Assembly (NCBI RefSeq): GCF_003610295.1
Contig: NZ_RAPV01000002.1
Location: 558,001 to 622,000, forward strand
Reading direction: 5' to 3'
DNA length: 64,000 bases
Origin: Paraburkholderia sp. BL23I1N1
GTDB taxonomy: Bacteria > Pseudomonadota > Gammaproteobacteria > Burkholderiales > Burkholderiaceae
Position numbers and translations under genes: made by a program. How positions within the stretch are numbered: position 1 is the first letter of the stretch; every line of letters starts with the position of its first letter. Below, one piece after another: positions 46,003 to 55,368 of this stretch. The notes beneath the pieces are model-generated. The model was not told the DNA's origin. It made no database searches and saw only the letters and a list, made by a program, of their open reading frames with translations.

Positions 46003-47745
46003 ATGGAATCACACGCTACCCTCAATGTATCGACAACGGTCGTGAAGTCATTGGAAGTCGCGAAAATCGACCACGTCTTCCTCGTGCCGGGGAAGATGAT
46101 CTACCCGCTGCTGGATGCAATCGACAAGTCGCCGTCGATTCGCGGAATTGTTTGCACGCATGAGACCAGCAGTGCTTTCATGGCTGACGGTTATGCACGA
46201 GCCAGCCGGAAATTCGGCGTGTGCGTGGGGATTTCCGGGCCGGGCACCATGAATTTCGTGCCCGGTATGGCGGCCGCTCACGCCGACCGGATTCCCATGC
46301 TCTATATTGCCGGAGGGGTTTCGTCGCGCGCGGAAGGCAAAGGCGCGTTCCAGGACGCTACGATGAGCGGCATTTTCGAAAGCGGCGTAGTAAGAAGTCT
46401 GGTGGAAAATGTCGTTGAACTAAAGAACAAGGACAATCTTCAGGCCGAAATGCGTCGCGCGACAGACGGGTTGAACTGGATGCGTCGAGCGCAGTCTTTC
46501 GTGAGCATCCCCGTCGACGTTCAACGGCAGGAAGTGCTACCCGGCCACGACGCATCACGGCAACCGTACGATCATGACGAGTTCAACGCCTGCGAGGTCC
46601 CCGCGAACCGTGCTGCGTTGGATGCATTGTGCGAGCAGTATTTGCTCAAATCCAAGAGGGTCGCCTTCCTGATCGGCAGTCGAGGCAATGACGCGGAAAC
46701 CGCGAAGGTCCTGCTCGACGTGGCCGAAAAATTTTGCATTCCTGTTGCGACCACCCTATCGGGAAAGGGCGCGTTTTCTGAGGATCATGTCCTTTCGCTC
46801 GGCGTTTACGGATTCTCGGGCCACTCGCGGGCCGTTCGCGTGATCAACTCGGACGAGCTCGATGTCCTCGTCGTGTTCGGCAGCGACCTGAATCAGCGCG
46901 ACAGCATGAACTGGACAGAGAAGCTTGCTGCCTGGAAGGAACTGATCATCTTCGACGACAGCTTCGACGCACCCGCGACAGGGCATGTCGCGCGCGGCAG
47001 AATTTTCTCCGGAATTGGCGCCACATTCCGCTTGCTATCGCAGATGGACACGAACCGGAGCGCCGACTTTCATACGGCGGTGGAAAGAAGAAAAGCATGG
47101 GTCGCCGAGGTCAACCAGACCCCCCTGTACGACTATAAGTTCGAGCAGCCGGGCGTACGGGGTGCGGATGGCGATCAATCGCTCTATACAGGAGACGTCG
47201 TCAAGCAACTGTGTCAACGCCTGCCGAAGGACGCAAACGTTGTCGTGGATTCCGGCGCGCACCGGATATTCATGGCTCACTACTGGCTCTCGTCGGGCAT
47301 TGGCAACTATTTTTCGTCCAGCTCCCTCGCGCCGATGGGTTGGGCAGTCGCCGCCGGGATCGGCGTCAAGCTTGCGGCTCCGGAGCGTCCATGTGTCGTA
47401 GTGACCGGAGACGGATGCATGCTGATGCATGGAATGGAGATCCAGACCGCAGCCCGATACGGGATAAAGGTACTTTACGTCGTGCTGAACAATGCTGCGC
47501 ATGGCGCGGTCCATATCGACGCAATCAGCAATGGCTCCATTCCGGAGCAGTTCAGCAAGCTCCCGAGTCATGACTGGGCCGCCTTTGCCGCTTCGGTCGG
47601 TGTCGCGGCGCGCAGGGTCGAGCGCCTCGATGACCTGGCCGATGCGCTGAGCGAGGCGTCCCGGCTAAACGGCCCATTCCTGATCGAAGTGATGACCGGC
47701 GTCTTTCCGGCACCGAATCGGTACTACGCGGAATGCGCGGCTTGA
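46003..47745 (+). CDS. Thiamine diphosphate-dependent enzyme (acetolactate synthase-like)
   Basis: A 580-residue enzyme with the three TPP domains. The Pyr domain has the catalytic Glu in CTHETSSAFMADGYAR and SGPGTMNFVPGMAAAHADRIPML; the central domain follows; the PP domain has the metal/TPP motif GDGCMLMHGMEIQTAARY ending in VVLNN. It resembles large acetolactate-synthase-type and benzoylformate-decarboxylase-type proteins, but lacks a partner small subunit, so it is likely a catabolic or secondary-metabolism decarboxylase or ligase. The flanking genes are chemoreceptors, a hint of a shared substrate. Confidence 0.85.
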   Translation: MESHATLNVSTTVVKSLEVAKIDHVFLVPGKMIYPLLDAIDKSPSIRGIVCTHETSSAFMADGYARASRKFGVCVGISGPGTMNFVPGMAAAHADRIPMLYIAGGVSSRAEGKGAFQDATMSGIFESGVVRSLVENVVELKNKDNLQAEMRRATDGLNWMRRAQSFVSIPVDVQRQEVLPGHDASRQPYDHDEFNACEVPANRAALDALCEQYLLKSKRVAFLIGSRGNDAETAKVLLDVAEKFCIPVATTLSGKGAFSEDHVLSLGVYGFSGHSRAVRVINSDELDVLVVFGSDLNQRDSMNWTEKLAAWKELIIFDDSFDAPATGHVARGRIFSGIGATFRLLSQMDTNRSADFHTAVERRKAWVAEVNQTPLYDYKFEQPGVRGADGDQSLYTGDVVKQLCQRLPKDANVVVDSGAHRIFMAHYWLSSGIGNYFSSSSLAPMGWAVAAGIGVKLAAPERPCVVVTGDGCMLMHGMEIQTAARYGIKVLYVVLNNAAHGAVHIDAISNGSIPEQFSKLPSHDWAAFAASVGVAARRVERLDDLADALSEASRLNGPFLIEVMTGVFPAPNRYYAECAA

Positions 47746-47864
47746 CCGTGAAAACCTGCGCTGGATTCGGCTGCCATAGGGCGGGCGGGTTATAGGCAAA
47801 CTCATTGCCAGTGACCGCGCCCGCTGCGTCGCCCGTGAGCGACGCGTCATCGGAAAAAACCCGC

Positions 47865-49598
47865 TTAGAACTTATCCCACCCGTCACCCGCAGCCGTCGC
47901 TCCCGCAGTCGCAAGCGCTGCAACGGGCGCAACTGCCTTAGCCGGCGCAACGCGCTTAGGGGCAACAGCAGCCGCGACCTCGCGACGCGGGGCTTCCCGA
48001 CGGGCAGGGACCGCCGCAACCGCATCCCCAGCTGCGGCATCCTTCACCTGAAAAAACGCCACGGCTTCATTCAACTGCTGCCCCTGGTCTTCCATCGACC
48101 GCGAAGCCGCCGCCGCTTCTTCCACCAGTGCCGCATTCTGCTGCGTGACGTTGTCCATCTGGGTAATCGCCTGATTGACCTGCTCGATCCCTCGGCTTTG
48201 TTCAATCGATGCCGCCGCGATCTCCGACATGATGTCGGTCACGCGTGCGACCGCCTGAGTCACTTCGGCCATCGTCTTGCCCGCCTCGCCGGCAAGCGCC
48301 GAACCATCGCGGATCCTGCCCACGGAGTTGGCGATCAGGTCCTTGATCTCCTTCGCCGCGCTCGATGAACGTTGTGCCAGGCTTCGAACTTCGCTCGCGA
48401 CCACCGCGAAACCCCGCCCTTGTTCGCCCGCCCGCGCGGCTTCAACGGCGGCGTTCAGCGCCAGGATGTTGGTCTGGAACGCAATGCCTTCGATGATGCC
48501 CGTGATGTCCGCGATCTTGGTCGAGCTATCGCTGATGTCGTGCATGGTGTTCACTACCTGGCCGACGACCTCGCTGCCCTTTTGCGCCACCGACGATGCA
48601 TTCGCAGCCAGCGTGCTGCCTTGCTGCGCGTTGTCGGCGTTCTGCTTAACGGTCGAGGTGAGTTCCTCCATGCTGGAAGCGGTTTCCTGCAACGACGCCG
48701 CCTGCTGCTCGGTACGCTGGCTCAGGTCCATATTGCCCGCCGCGATCTGGCGCGCCGCGCCGGCGATGCTGGTGCTGCTGTCGCGCACACGTCCGACGAT
48801 CGCCGTCAGCCGTTCGTTCATCTCGCGCAGAGCGGTCAGCAGTTTGCTGGTTTCGTCGTTACCGTCGACCGTGATACGCGTGCGCAGATCGCCTTCCGAA
48901 ACGGTGCGCGCGACGTTGATCGCAAAACGCAGCGGTCCGGTCACGGCACGCGTAATTACCACGCACGCGCCGACGGCGAGCCCCAACGCGATGAAGCAGA
49001 TCGCGATCAACAGATTGCGCTGGTTTTCGTAATGCGCCGTGTACTCGTTGACCAGTTGTTCCTGGCGCGAGCGCGTGTAATCGGCATACGTATTGGTCGC
49101 ACGAATCAGCGAGGCAAGCAGCGGCCGGCAATGCTCGTCCATCTCGACGATCGCGTCGTCACGCTTGTTGGTCAGCGCGAGATTGACGATGTTGAGGGCA
49201 ACCGGACCATACGCCGATTCGACCCGATTGATCTCGGCGACGAGGCTGCGTGCTTTCTCCGACGTATCGGTCGCGATCGCGATCATGTCGTTGAGCTTTT
49301 TCAGGTCGGTCTGCACGTCTTCGTGCGCGCGCGTCACATCGGCTTTCTCTGTTTCGAGGTCCTGAGGTTTGGTCACGAGCACGAGATTGCGTGCTGCGAT
49401 CGCCCGGCGATCGACTGCGGTTCGGACCTGTACCGCCATATCGGCGCGTGCGTTGATGCCGTGCACGTAATTGGAAAACCCATCGGTGGAATCGCTCAGC
49501 GCCTTCAGGGAAAGTCCGGAAACCGCGACGACAATGAAGGACAGCATGCCGAAACCGACAATGAGTTTGGTCTTGATGGTGAGGTTTTTGAGTGCCAC
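47865..49598 (-). CDS. Methyl-accepting chemotaxis protein with Tar-type sensor
   Basis: A 577-residue receptor: first segment near residues 10-30, a periplasmic domain starting [36 protein letters not shown], second segment near 190-210 ([20 protein letters not shown]), HAMP, and signalling domain with [27 protein letters not shown] tip. A long Ala/Pro/Val linker ends in GDGWDKF, again a W-x-x-F tether. Start is GTG at 49598, with GGAGA eight bases upstream. Transcribed towards the TPP enzyme. Confidence 0.93.
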   Translation of the reverse strand: MALKNLTIKTKLIVGFGMLSFIVVAVSGLSLKALSDSTDGFSNYVHGINARADMAVQVRTAVDRRAIAARNLVLVTKPQDLETEKADVTRAHEDVQTDLKKLNDMIAIATDTSEKARSLVAEINRVESAYGPVALNIVNLALTNKRDDAIVEMDEHCRPLLASLIRATNTYADYTRSRQEQLVNEYTAHYENQRNLLIAICFIALGLAVGACVVITRAVTGPLRFAINVARTVSEGDLRTRITVDGNDETSKLLTALREMNERLTAIVGRVRDSSTSIAGAARQIAAGNMDLSQRTEQQAASLQETASSMEELTSTVKQNADNAQQGSTLAANASSVAQKGSEVVGQVVNTMHDISDSSTKIADITGIIEGIAFQTNILALNAAVEAARAGEQGRGFAVVASEVRSLAQRSSSAAKEIKDLIANSVGRIRDGSALAGEAGKTMAEVTQAVARVTDIMSEIAAASIEQSRGIEQVNQAITQMDNVTQQNAALVEEAAAASRSMEDQGQQLNEAVAFFQVKDAAAGDAVAAVPARREAPRREVAAAVAPKRVAPAKAVAPVAALATAGATAAGDGWDKF

Positions 49599-50080
49599 GA
49601 TTATTTTTCTCCAAAAACGAAACGTTGAAGTGTTCGCAATGGACTCTCAGGTCCGGGCATGGGAGCGTCTATCTGGCTGCCGATCATCGCGGCAGCCCCG
49701 CGCGGTTGACCCCTCGCGCCTCCCGTAAGACGCGTCGCTAAAACACGTCGAACGTCGGGCATAAAATGGGTACCCCATCTACCGGTTATCGGTTCGGATT
49801 CCCACATACTGAAGGTATGAAGGGTATTCCTCTATCAAGCTTGCACGCGATGCGCGAAGAAGGCGCCATTTCTAGCCAGTTTGAATATATTTAGGTACAC
49901 GGTGAAAACGTTCACCTTGCGTTTTCATTTCATATTCCGGGATGTGCTCAAACAGATGGCCGTCCGGCGAGCGTCAAGCAACAAAAAATAGCTTGAACAA
50001 ACGAACGCCCATGATTATGATTGAGCAATCACTCATTTATTGTTTGCAGTCGAAGCGAACCACCTATCCACTGTCCACGT
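49599..50080. promoter_or_regulatory. Control region between chemoreceptor and TetR gene
   Basis: About 480 bp with no gene. AT-rich near 49870-50045. It contains the first TetR-type palindrome (50022-50035). Confidence 0.5.
50022..50035. promoter_or_regulatory. TetR-type operator, copy 1 (upstream of tetR-like gene)
   Basis: TGAGCAATCACTCA, a near palindrome with arms TGAG(C)/(A)CTCA. The same half-sites TGAGCAA and ATCACTCA appear on the other strand at 50672-50689, which marks them as sites of the regulator encoded between them. Confidence 0.65.
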
Positions 50081-50653
50081 ATGGCCCGTCCGAAAAGCGA
50101 AGACAAACGCAACGCCATCCTTGCCGCGGCCGCCGAGGTCATTGCCGAGCAGGGCTTGGGCGCACCCACTGCGCGTATCGCGAAACTCGCGGGCGTGGCT
50201 GAAGGAACGCTGTTCACTTACTTCGAGAATAAGGACGAGTTGCTGAACCAGCTCTACCTGGACATCAAGGCGGAGCTGCGCGAAGTGATGATGACGACTT
50301 ACCCGAAGCAAGCCAGCGTGCGCGATCGCGTGCAACACGTATGGAACAAGTTTGTCGATTGGGGCGTGGCGCAGCCGCAAAAACGCCGGGCAATGGCGCA
50401 ATTGTCCGTGTCGGAGCGGCTGACCGACTGCACACGCGCAACGGGCATGGAGTCCTTTGCGGACATCAACACGATGATTCAGGCAAGCGTAGCGAGCGGC
50501 GCCTTGCGTGATCATCCGCCGGCTTTTCTGTCGGCGATCATGGCGGCGCTGGCCGAAACCACCATGGATTTCATCGCTCGCGAACCGGCCAATGCCGACC
50601 GTTATCGCAAGGCCGGCTTTGAAGCGTTCTGGCACGCGATTGTCCAGAGCTAA
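50081..50653 (+). CDS. TetR family transcriptional repressor
   Basis: A 190-residue regulator with N-terminal helix-turn-helix (MARPKSEDKRNAILAAAAEVIAEQGLGAPTARIAKLAGVAEGTLFTYFENKDELLNQLY) and helical ligand domain. Start at MARPKSEDK (50081); an upstream in-frame extension would cross the operator. Matching palindromes before it and before the next gene suggest that it represses itself and the two-gene reductase operon downstream until a small ligand, perhaps a reductase substrate, releases it. Confidence 0.92.
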   Translation: MARPKSEDKRNAILAAAAEVIAEQGLGAPTARIAKLAGVAEGTLFTYFENKDELLNQLYLDIKAELREVMMTTYPKQASVRDRVQHVWNKFVDWGVAQPQKRRAMAQLSVSERLTDCTRATGMESFADINTMIQASVASGALRDHPPAFLSAIMAALAETTMDFIAREPANADRYRKAGFEAFWHAIVQS

Positions 50654-50671
50654 ATTTTTTTGTCTGATTAA

Positions 50672-50689
50672 TGAGTGATTACTTGCTCA
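50672..50689. promoter_or_regulatory. TetR-type operator, copy 2 (upstream of the SDR gene)
   Basis: TGAGTGATTACTTGCTCA; its reverse strand has TGAGCAA then ATCACTCA with four extra bases compared with copy 1. It lies 20 bp before the SDR start, where bound repressor would block transcription. Confidence 0.65.
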
Positions 50690-50709
50690 TGTAAATTAAG
50701 GAGCGCACG

Positions 50710-51585
50710 ATGTCGAAGGTCTGGTTGGTTACGGGAAGTGCCCGTGGGCTTGGGCGCGAAATTGTGGAAACAGCGTTGCGAGCCGGTGAGCGCGTCGTCG
50801 CCACTGCGCGCGATCCGCGGCAGTTGGCAGATTTGCTGGCGCGCTATGGCGAGCAGGTCCGGGCAGTTGCGTTGGATGTCACGGATCAGGAGGCGGCGCG
50901 CAACGCGGTGCAGGCCGCTGTCGATGCATTCGGCCGGCTCGATGTGGTTGTCAACAATGCGGGCTTCGGTCACCTGGCGCCGTTCGAGCAAGCTACCGAA
51001 GACGATTTCCGTGCGCAGATCGACACCAACTTCTATGGTGTGGTTAACGTCACGCGTGCGGCGCTGCCGGTGCTGCGCAAGCAGCGAGCGGGTCATGTGA
51101 TCCAGATTTCGTCGGTGGGTGGCCGGGTTGGGATTGCGGGATTGAGCGCGTATCAGGCGGCAAAGTGGGCGGTCGGCGGGTTCACCGAGGTGCTCAGCCA
51201 GGAGCTCGCGCCGTTCGGCGTCCACGTGACTGCGCTCGAACCCGGCGGCATGAAAACCGACTGGGGCACGGAGGCGCGCGGCGCCATGCCGGAATTGCTG
51301 CCGGACTATGTGCCATCGGTGGGCGCCATCGTGGACATGCTGTCGCATCACATTGGGCATGAGACCAGCGATCCAGCGAAGGTTGCGCAAGTTGTCCTGA
51401 AGCTTGCGTATCACGATGCATTGCCGGCGCATCTCTTGCTCGGAAGTGACGCATTGCATTACGCGGGCGAAGGCGACAAGGCGCGCGCGGCAAGCGCCGA
51501 AGCCTGGCGAACGGTAAGTACCGCGACCGATTTCGCCGCGCCGGCGCAGTTGCCGGCGTTTCCCGCCGCATTGGCGAAAGCCTGA
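50710..51585 (+). CDS. Classical SDR family oxidoreductase
   Basis: A 291-residue short-chain dehydrogenase: cofactor loop TGSARGLGREIVE, NNAG in VVVNNAGFGHL, catalytic Ser in QISSVGG and Y-x-x-x-K in SAYQAAKWAV. All active residues are present. AAGGAG seven bases before the ATG. First gene of a probable operon with the NAD(P)H-binding protein 50 bp downstream, both under the TetR regulator. Confidence 0.92.
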   Translation: MSKVWLVTGSARGLGREIVETALRAGERVVATARDPRQLADLLARYGEQVRAVALDVTDQEAARNAVQAAVDAFGRLDVVVNNAGFGHLAPFEQATEDDFRAQIDTNFYGVVNVTRAALPVLRKQRAGHVIQISSVGGRVGIAGLSAYQAAKWAVGGFTEVLSQELAPFGVHVTALEPGGMKTDWGTEARGAMPELLPDYVPSVGAIVDMLSHHIGHETSDPAKVAQVVLKLAYHDALPAHLLLGSDALHYAGEGDKARAASAEAWRTVSTATDFAAPAQLPAFPAALAKA

Positions 51586-51635
51586 GCAGGACTAACCAAC
51601 GCGCGCCGGCCGGGCGCGATCACGGAGCACGCATC

Positions 51636-52427
51636 ATGAAGGTTCTGATTTTTGGCGCGACCGGTATGGTCGGGCAGGGTGTATTACGCGAATGCCTGCG
51701 CGCGCCCGACGTCGAGGCAGTTCAGACGGTTGGCCGCACCCGCACCGGTCAGCTCGATCCGCGCCTCGTCGAACTGATTCAGCCGGACCTGATGGACTAC
51801 CGGGCGGTGGAAGCATCGCTAACCGGTTTCGATGCGTGCTTCTTCTGTTTTGGGGTGTCGTCCGCGGGCATGCAAGAGGCCGACTATGCGCGCCTGACCT
51901 ATGACCTGACGCTGGCCGCCGCGCGCACGCTCGCCCGTCTCAATCCGCGGATGACCTTCGTCTACGTGTCAGGTGCGGGGACCGACAGCACCGAAACCGG
52001 CCGCAGCATGTGGGCGCGGGTCAAGGGCAAGACCGAGAACGCGCTGCAGCGGCTGCCGTTCAAGGGCGTCTACCTGTTCCGTCCCGGCGTGATTGAGCCG
52101 CTGAACGGCGCGCGCTCGAAGACCCGCTCGTACCGGCTGTTCTACACAACGGCCGGGTTTCTCCTGCCGATGCTGCGCGCGCTTTTCCCCAACCACATTC
52201 TGAGCACTGAAGACGTCGGCCACGCGATGCTGGCGGTCGCTCGCCATGGCGCCGCCAAAGCGGTTCTCGAGGTTGCCGATATCCGCGCGCTTAGCCGAGC
52301 CGCAACCGAGCCGGCGCTCGATCTGCACGCCGGCCTGAGGGACCCGATCGACGTGACGTCCGCGGGCCGCCCTGCTGCTTCCTGGGTGAAAGTGCGTGCG
52401 GGCGTAAAAGGCAGGCAAAAAATCTAA
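51636..52427 (+). CDS. NAD(P)H-binding, NmrA/HTATIP2-like epimerase-fold protein
   Basis: A 263-residue atypical SDR with dinucleotide loop IFGATGMVGQGVLREC and the later FVYVSGAGTDSTETGRSMWARVKGKTENAL segment, which is the HTATIP2/YwnB-like pattern with a Y-x-x-x-K equivalent weakened to W-A-R-V-K. It may sense redox state or reduce a small carbonyl. GGAG lies before the ATG. Second gene of the TetR-controlled unit. Confidence 0.85.
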   Translation: MKVLIFGATGMVGQGVLRECLRAPDVEAVQTVGRTRTGQLDPRLVELIQPDLMDYRAVEASLTGFDACFFCFGVSSAGMQEADYARLTYDLTLAAARTLARLNPRMTFVYVSGAGTDSTETGRSMWARVKGKTENALQRLPFKGVYLFRPGVIEPLNGARSKTRSYRLFYTTAGFLLPMLRALFPNHILSTEDVGHAMLAVARHGAAKAVLEVADIRALSRAATEPALDLHAGLRDPIDVTSAGRPAASWVKVRAGVKGRQKI

Positions 52428-52637
52428 CGTCCGTGCGGTTTCGGAGGCAGGACGAGAGCCCCTTCGGCTCGAGGCGCGCCATTGTTAAATTATTTCGCCC
52501 AATCCGCCAAAAACCCCGCCATTCCCCCGTTTGACGCGCTTGCGCCTCTGGTAGGCTACGGTTTCGTGGAGCGCGCCTTCCGGACGCGGCCAATCTCTTT
52601 ACGCGCGCAGGTCCGCGCATGCTCGAACGAACAGCTC

Positions 52638-54149
52638 ATGGTCACGCGCCGACCGAACATCGTGATTGCTATCAGTATCGTGCTGGCGAGCGCGATACTT
52701 GCGATTGCGGTGTGGGTCCTGGCGCAGATGCGCGATGACGCACTGCGGCGCGCACAGGATTCCGTCTTCAATGTCTCGCTGCTCGTCGAACGCGACGTGT
52801 CGCGCAATCTCGAGATCTACGATCTGTCGCTGCGGGCTGTCATCGACGGACTGAAACAACCCGGCGTGCTCGACTTGCCGCCGGCGATTCGCCAGATGGT
52901 GCTGTTCGACGGCTCCGCCAGCGCCAAAGACATGGGTTCGATTTTCGTACTCGACCCTGCCGGCAACGTCATTTTTGATTCGCAATCCACGCCTGCGCGC
53001 CAAATCAATCTCGCCGAGCGCGACTATTTTCAGGTTCATCGCGACTCTCCCAATGTTGGCCTGTATGTCAGCCATCCGTTCATGCCAAAGGTAACCGGCA
53101 AGGACGTGAGCATTGCGTTGAGTCGTCGTATCTCACGGCCGGACGGCAGCTTCGGCGGCGTGGTGGCCGGCACGATGCGGCTCACTTACTTCAGGCATCT
53201 TTTCGCCGGCATGAATCTCGGCGCGGGTGGTTCGATGGCGCTGATGCTGAATGACGGCACGATGCTGATGCGGCGCCCCTACGATCCGAAAATCATCGGC
53301 CGGGGTCTGGCTGGCACCGCGAACTACTCACGCTTCCTGCTGCAGCCGAGCGGGGACTTCTTCGGCACGGCGGCGATCGACGGTGTCGAACGCTGGTATG
53401 CGTTCCGCCATATCGATATGTATCCGCTGATACTCGACGTGGCGCTTTCTACGCACGATATCTACGTGGAGTGGCGGCATCGCGCGTGGATCATTGGCAC
53501 GCTGATCGCGGCGCTCGACGTGGCGATCATTGCCCTTGCGGTCCTGTTCTCGCAGCAACTGCGGCAGCGCCGCGCGGTCGAAGAAGAGTTGCGCGTGCTG
53601 GCGAGCACCGACGGGCTGACCGGCCTGAGCAATCGCCGTACTTTCGAGGAACACGCCGAGGAGGAGTGGCCGCGCGCGAAACGCAACGGCTGGCCGTTAT
53701 CGATGCTGCTGATCGACGTCGACACGTTCAAGGGCTTTAACGATCTATACGGCCATTCGGCCGGCGACGACGCGTTGATTGCCGTGGCGCGTTGCATCGG
53801 AGAGAGCGTGCGGCGGCCAGGCGATACCGCGGCGCGTTACGGCGGCGAAGAATTCGCAGTGCTGCTGCCGGATACCGACGAAGCCGGGGCGGCGTGTATC
53901 GCCGAGAAAATTCGCGCCGCGGTTCAGGCGCTCGAACTTCGCCATGTCTCGAGCTCGCACCATGTGCTGACCATCAGCATCGGCATTGCGTGCACCAGGA
54001 GCCAGGTCTTCGCCACAAGCCGCGCGCTCGTCAATGCCGCGGACGAGGCGCTCTACGAGGCCAAGGACGCCGGCCGCAACCGCGTGCTGTGCTACCCGGT
54101 GGCGGCGCGGGCGGATCGGCGCAGCGACGTCGTGTCGCCCGCGCGATGA
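52638..54149 (+). CDS. Membrane diguanylate cyclase with dCache-type sensor
   Basis: A 503-residue protein: membrane segment near residues 8-28, a periplasmic Cache-type domain (about 35-290, with FVLDPAGNVIFDSQSTPARQINLAERDYFQVHRD), a second membrane segment near 300-320, and a GGDEF domain (about 335-490) with TDGLTGLSNRRTFEEHAEEEW, LLIDVDTFKGFNDLYGHSAGDDAL and the active-site loop YGGEEFAV. The catalytic loop is intact, so it should make c-di-GMP; no upstream R-x-x-D inhibitory site is obvious. ATG 52638 starts just before the first membrane segment; a longer frame is less likely. Confidence 0.92.
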   Translation: MVTRRPNIVIAISIVLASAILAIAVWVLAQMRDDALRRAQDSVFNVSLLVERDVSRNLEIYDLSLRAVIDGLKQPGVLDLPPAIRQMVLFDGSASAKDMGSIFVLDPAGNVIFDSQSTPARQINLAERDYFQVHRDSPNVGLYVSHPFMPKVTGKDVSIALSRRISRPDGSFGGVVAGTMRLTYFRHLFAGMNLGAGGSMALMLNDGTMLMRRPYDPKIIGRGLAGTANYSRFLLQPSGDFFGTAAIDGVERWYAFRHIDMYPLILDVALSTHDIYVEWRHRAWIIGTLIAALDVAIIALAVLFSQQLRQRRAVEEELRVLASTDGLTGLSNRRTFEEHAEEEWPRAKRNGWPLSMLLIDVDTFKGFNDLYGHSAGDDALIAVARCIGESVRRPGDTAARYGGEEFAVLLPDTDEAGAACIAEKIRAAVQALELRHVSSSHHVLTISIGIACTRSQVFATSRALVNAADEALYEAKDAGRNRVLCYPVAARADRRSDVVSPAR

Positions 54150-54263
54150 GGCAGGACCATTTCATCGGTGCGCCGATGTACCTGTTCGCAGATCGAGCCG
54201 AGTTCGAGTAGAAAGCTGGCGCCGATAGACGGATGGCCTGGCGCGCGCCCGTCCGAATAATTT

Positions 54264-54302
54264 TATCCGGGTAATTAATTGCTTTTTATTTATACCCGGA
54301 TA
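54264..54302 (+). promoter_or_regulatory. Promoter framed by 10-bp inverted arms upstream of the DUF2239 gene
   Basis: TATCCGGGTA at 54264-54273 and its exact reverse complement TACCCGGATA at 54293-54302. Between and overlapping them are TTGCTT (54279-54284) and TATAAT (54301-54306), 16 bp apart. A dimeric regulator on both arms would cover the promoter. Confidence 0.7.
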
Positions 54303-54335
54303 TAATTCGACAAATTCATCTTTCTGGAGTTTGTC

Positions 54336-54950
54336 ATGACCCCCCATCCTGCTACCTGTACCGCCTTCGAGGGGCACCGTCGCATTGCCTCGGGTCCCTT
54401 GGCCGAGGTGGCGCTCGTTGTACGAGAGGTGCTGGCGCGCGGCGAACAGGCGCCCGTGCTGATTTTCGACGACATCACGAGTCGCCCGGTCGAGTTTGAT
54501 TTGCGCGGCACGCCTGAAGAGATTCTCGCGCGGCTGGCAAGCCAGGCGCCCGGCGAGCAATCCGCACCGATCGCCGATGCCGGAGAAGACGACACCCCGC
54601 GTGGCCGTGGCCGGCCCAAGCTCGGTGTGGTGGCAAGAGAGGTCACGTTACTGCCGCGTCATTGGGATTGGCTCAACGCGCAATCGGGAGGCGCTTCGGT
54701 TGCGCTGCGCAAACTGGTCGAGGCGGCGCGGCTCGCGGGCGAGGACAAGGACCGCAAACGCGCAGCGCAAGAAGCGGTGTATCGCTTCATGACCGCGCTC
54801 GCCGGCAATCTGCCTGATTATGAAGATGCAACGCGCGCGCTGTACGCCGACGACCAGGCGCGTTTTGACGACATTGTCGCGGCGTGGCCAGAGGACGTGC
54901 GAAGCCACACGCTCTGCCTTGCCGAAGATGCCTTCATCAGTCATCCATAA
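54336..54950 (+). CDS. DUF2239 family protein
   Basis: A 204-residue cytosolic protein of family DUF2239: TCTAFEGHRRIASGPLAEVALVVREV, PVLIFDDITSRPVEFDLRG at the N-terminus, a charged linker with RGRGRPKLGVVAREVTLLPRHWDWLNAQSGGASVALRKLVEAA and the C-terminal ALYADDQARFDDIVAAWPEDVR. The G-R-P-K-L-G segment looks DNA-binding-like. Function unknown; it is controlled by a promoter with strong operator arms, so it is probably inducible. TGGAG precedes the ATG. Confidence 0.87.
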   Translation: MTPHPATCTAFEGHRRIASGPLAEVALVVREVLARGEQAPVLIFDDITSRPVEFDLRGTPEEILARLASQAPGEQSAPIADAGEDDTPRGRGRPKLGVVAREVTLLPRHWDWLNAQSGGASVALRKLVEAARLAGEDKDRKRAAQEAVYRFMTALAGNLPDYEDATRALYADDQARFDDIVAAWPEDVRSHTLCLAEDAFISHP

Positions 54951-55368
54951 ATTCGAACGCGCACTGAAGAGTGCGCCGCCAACGAAGCGTAGGGACGGAC
55001 AAGGCAAAAAAAACCGCTCACACTGGGGGAGCGTGAGCGGAAAGTCGGAGAGTTACAACAACATCACATGCGCTCATGGGGGCGAACGCAGCAAACAAAG
55101 TTTAAAAGCTGAGCCCGTCTCCAACTATCAGACAAATCCCAATCGCTGCGCCGACCTGCGAAGCGCATGGATATAGCGATCCGGCCCCTTGCGCCAGGCA
55201 TTGCTTACATCATCCTGTCCCGGTTATTCCCGGCATTTATCGCATCAAGTCTCTATTATGGCCGCCGTAAAAGAGGTGGGAGCGTCGCCACGAATCTAAA
55301 AAACGCGAAGTGTTTCGCGATGGCGCAGCGGCGTGAGCATCCCCTCAGGACTTATGAAGGATGGTGAG
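54951..55368. other. Intergenic region before the third chemoreceptor
   Basis: No gene. A hairpin CCGCTCAC/GTGAGCGG is at about 55014-55041 with an A-run on its left, so it would terminate leftward transcripts. Promoter of the receptor not located. Confidence 0.45.
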
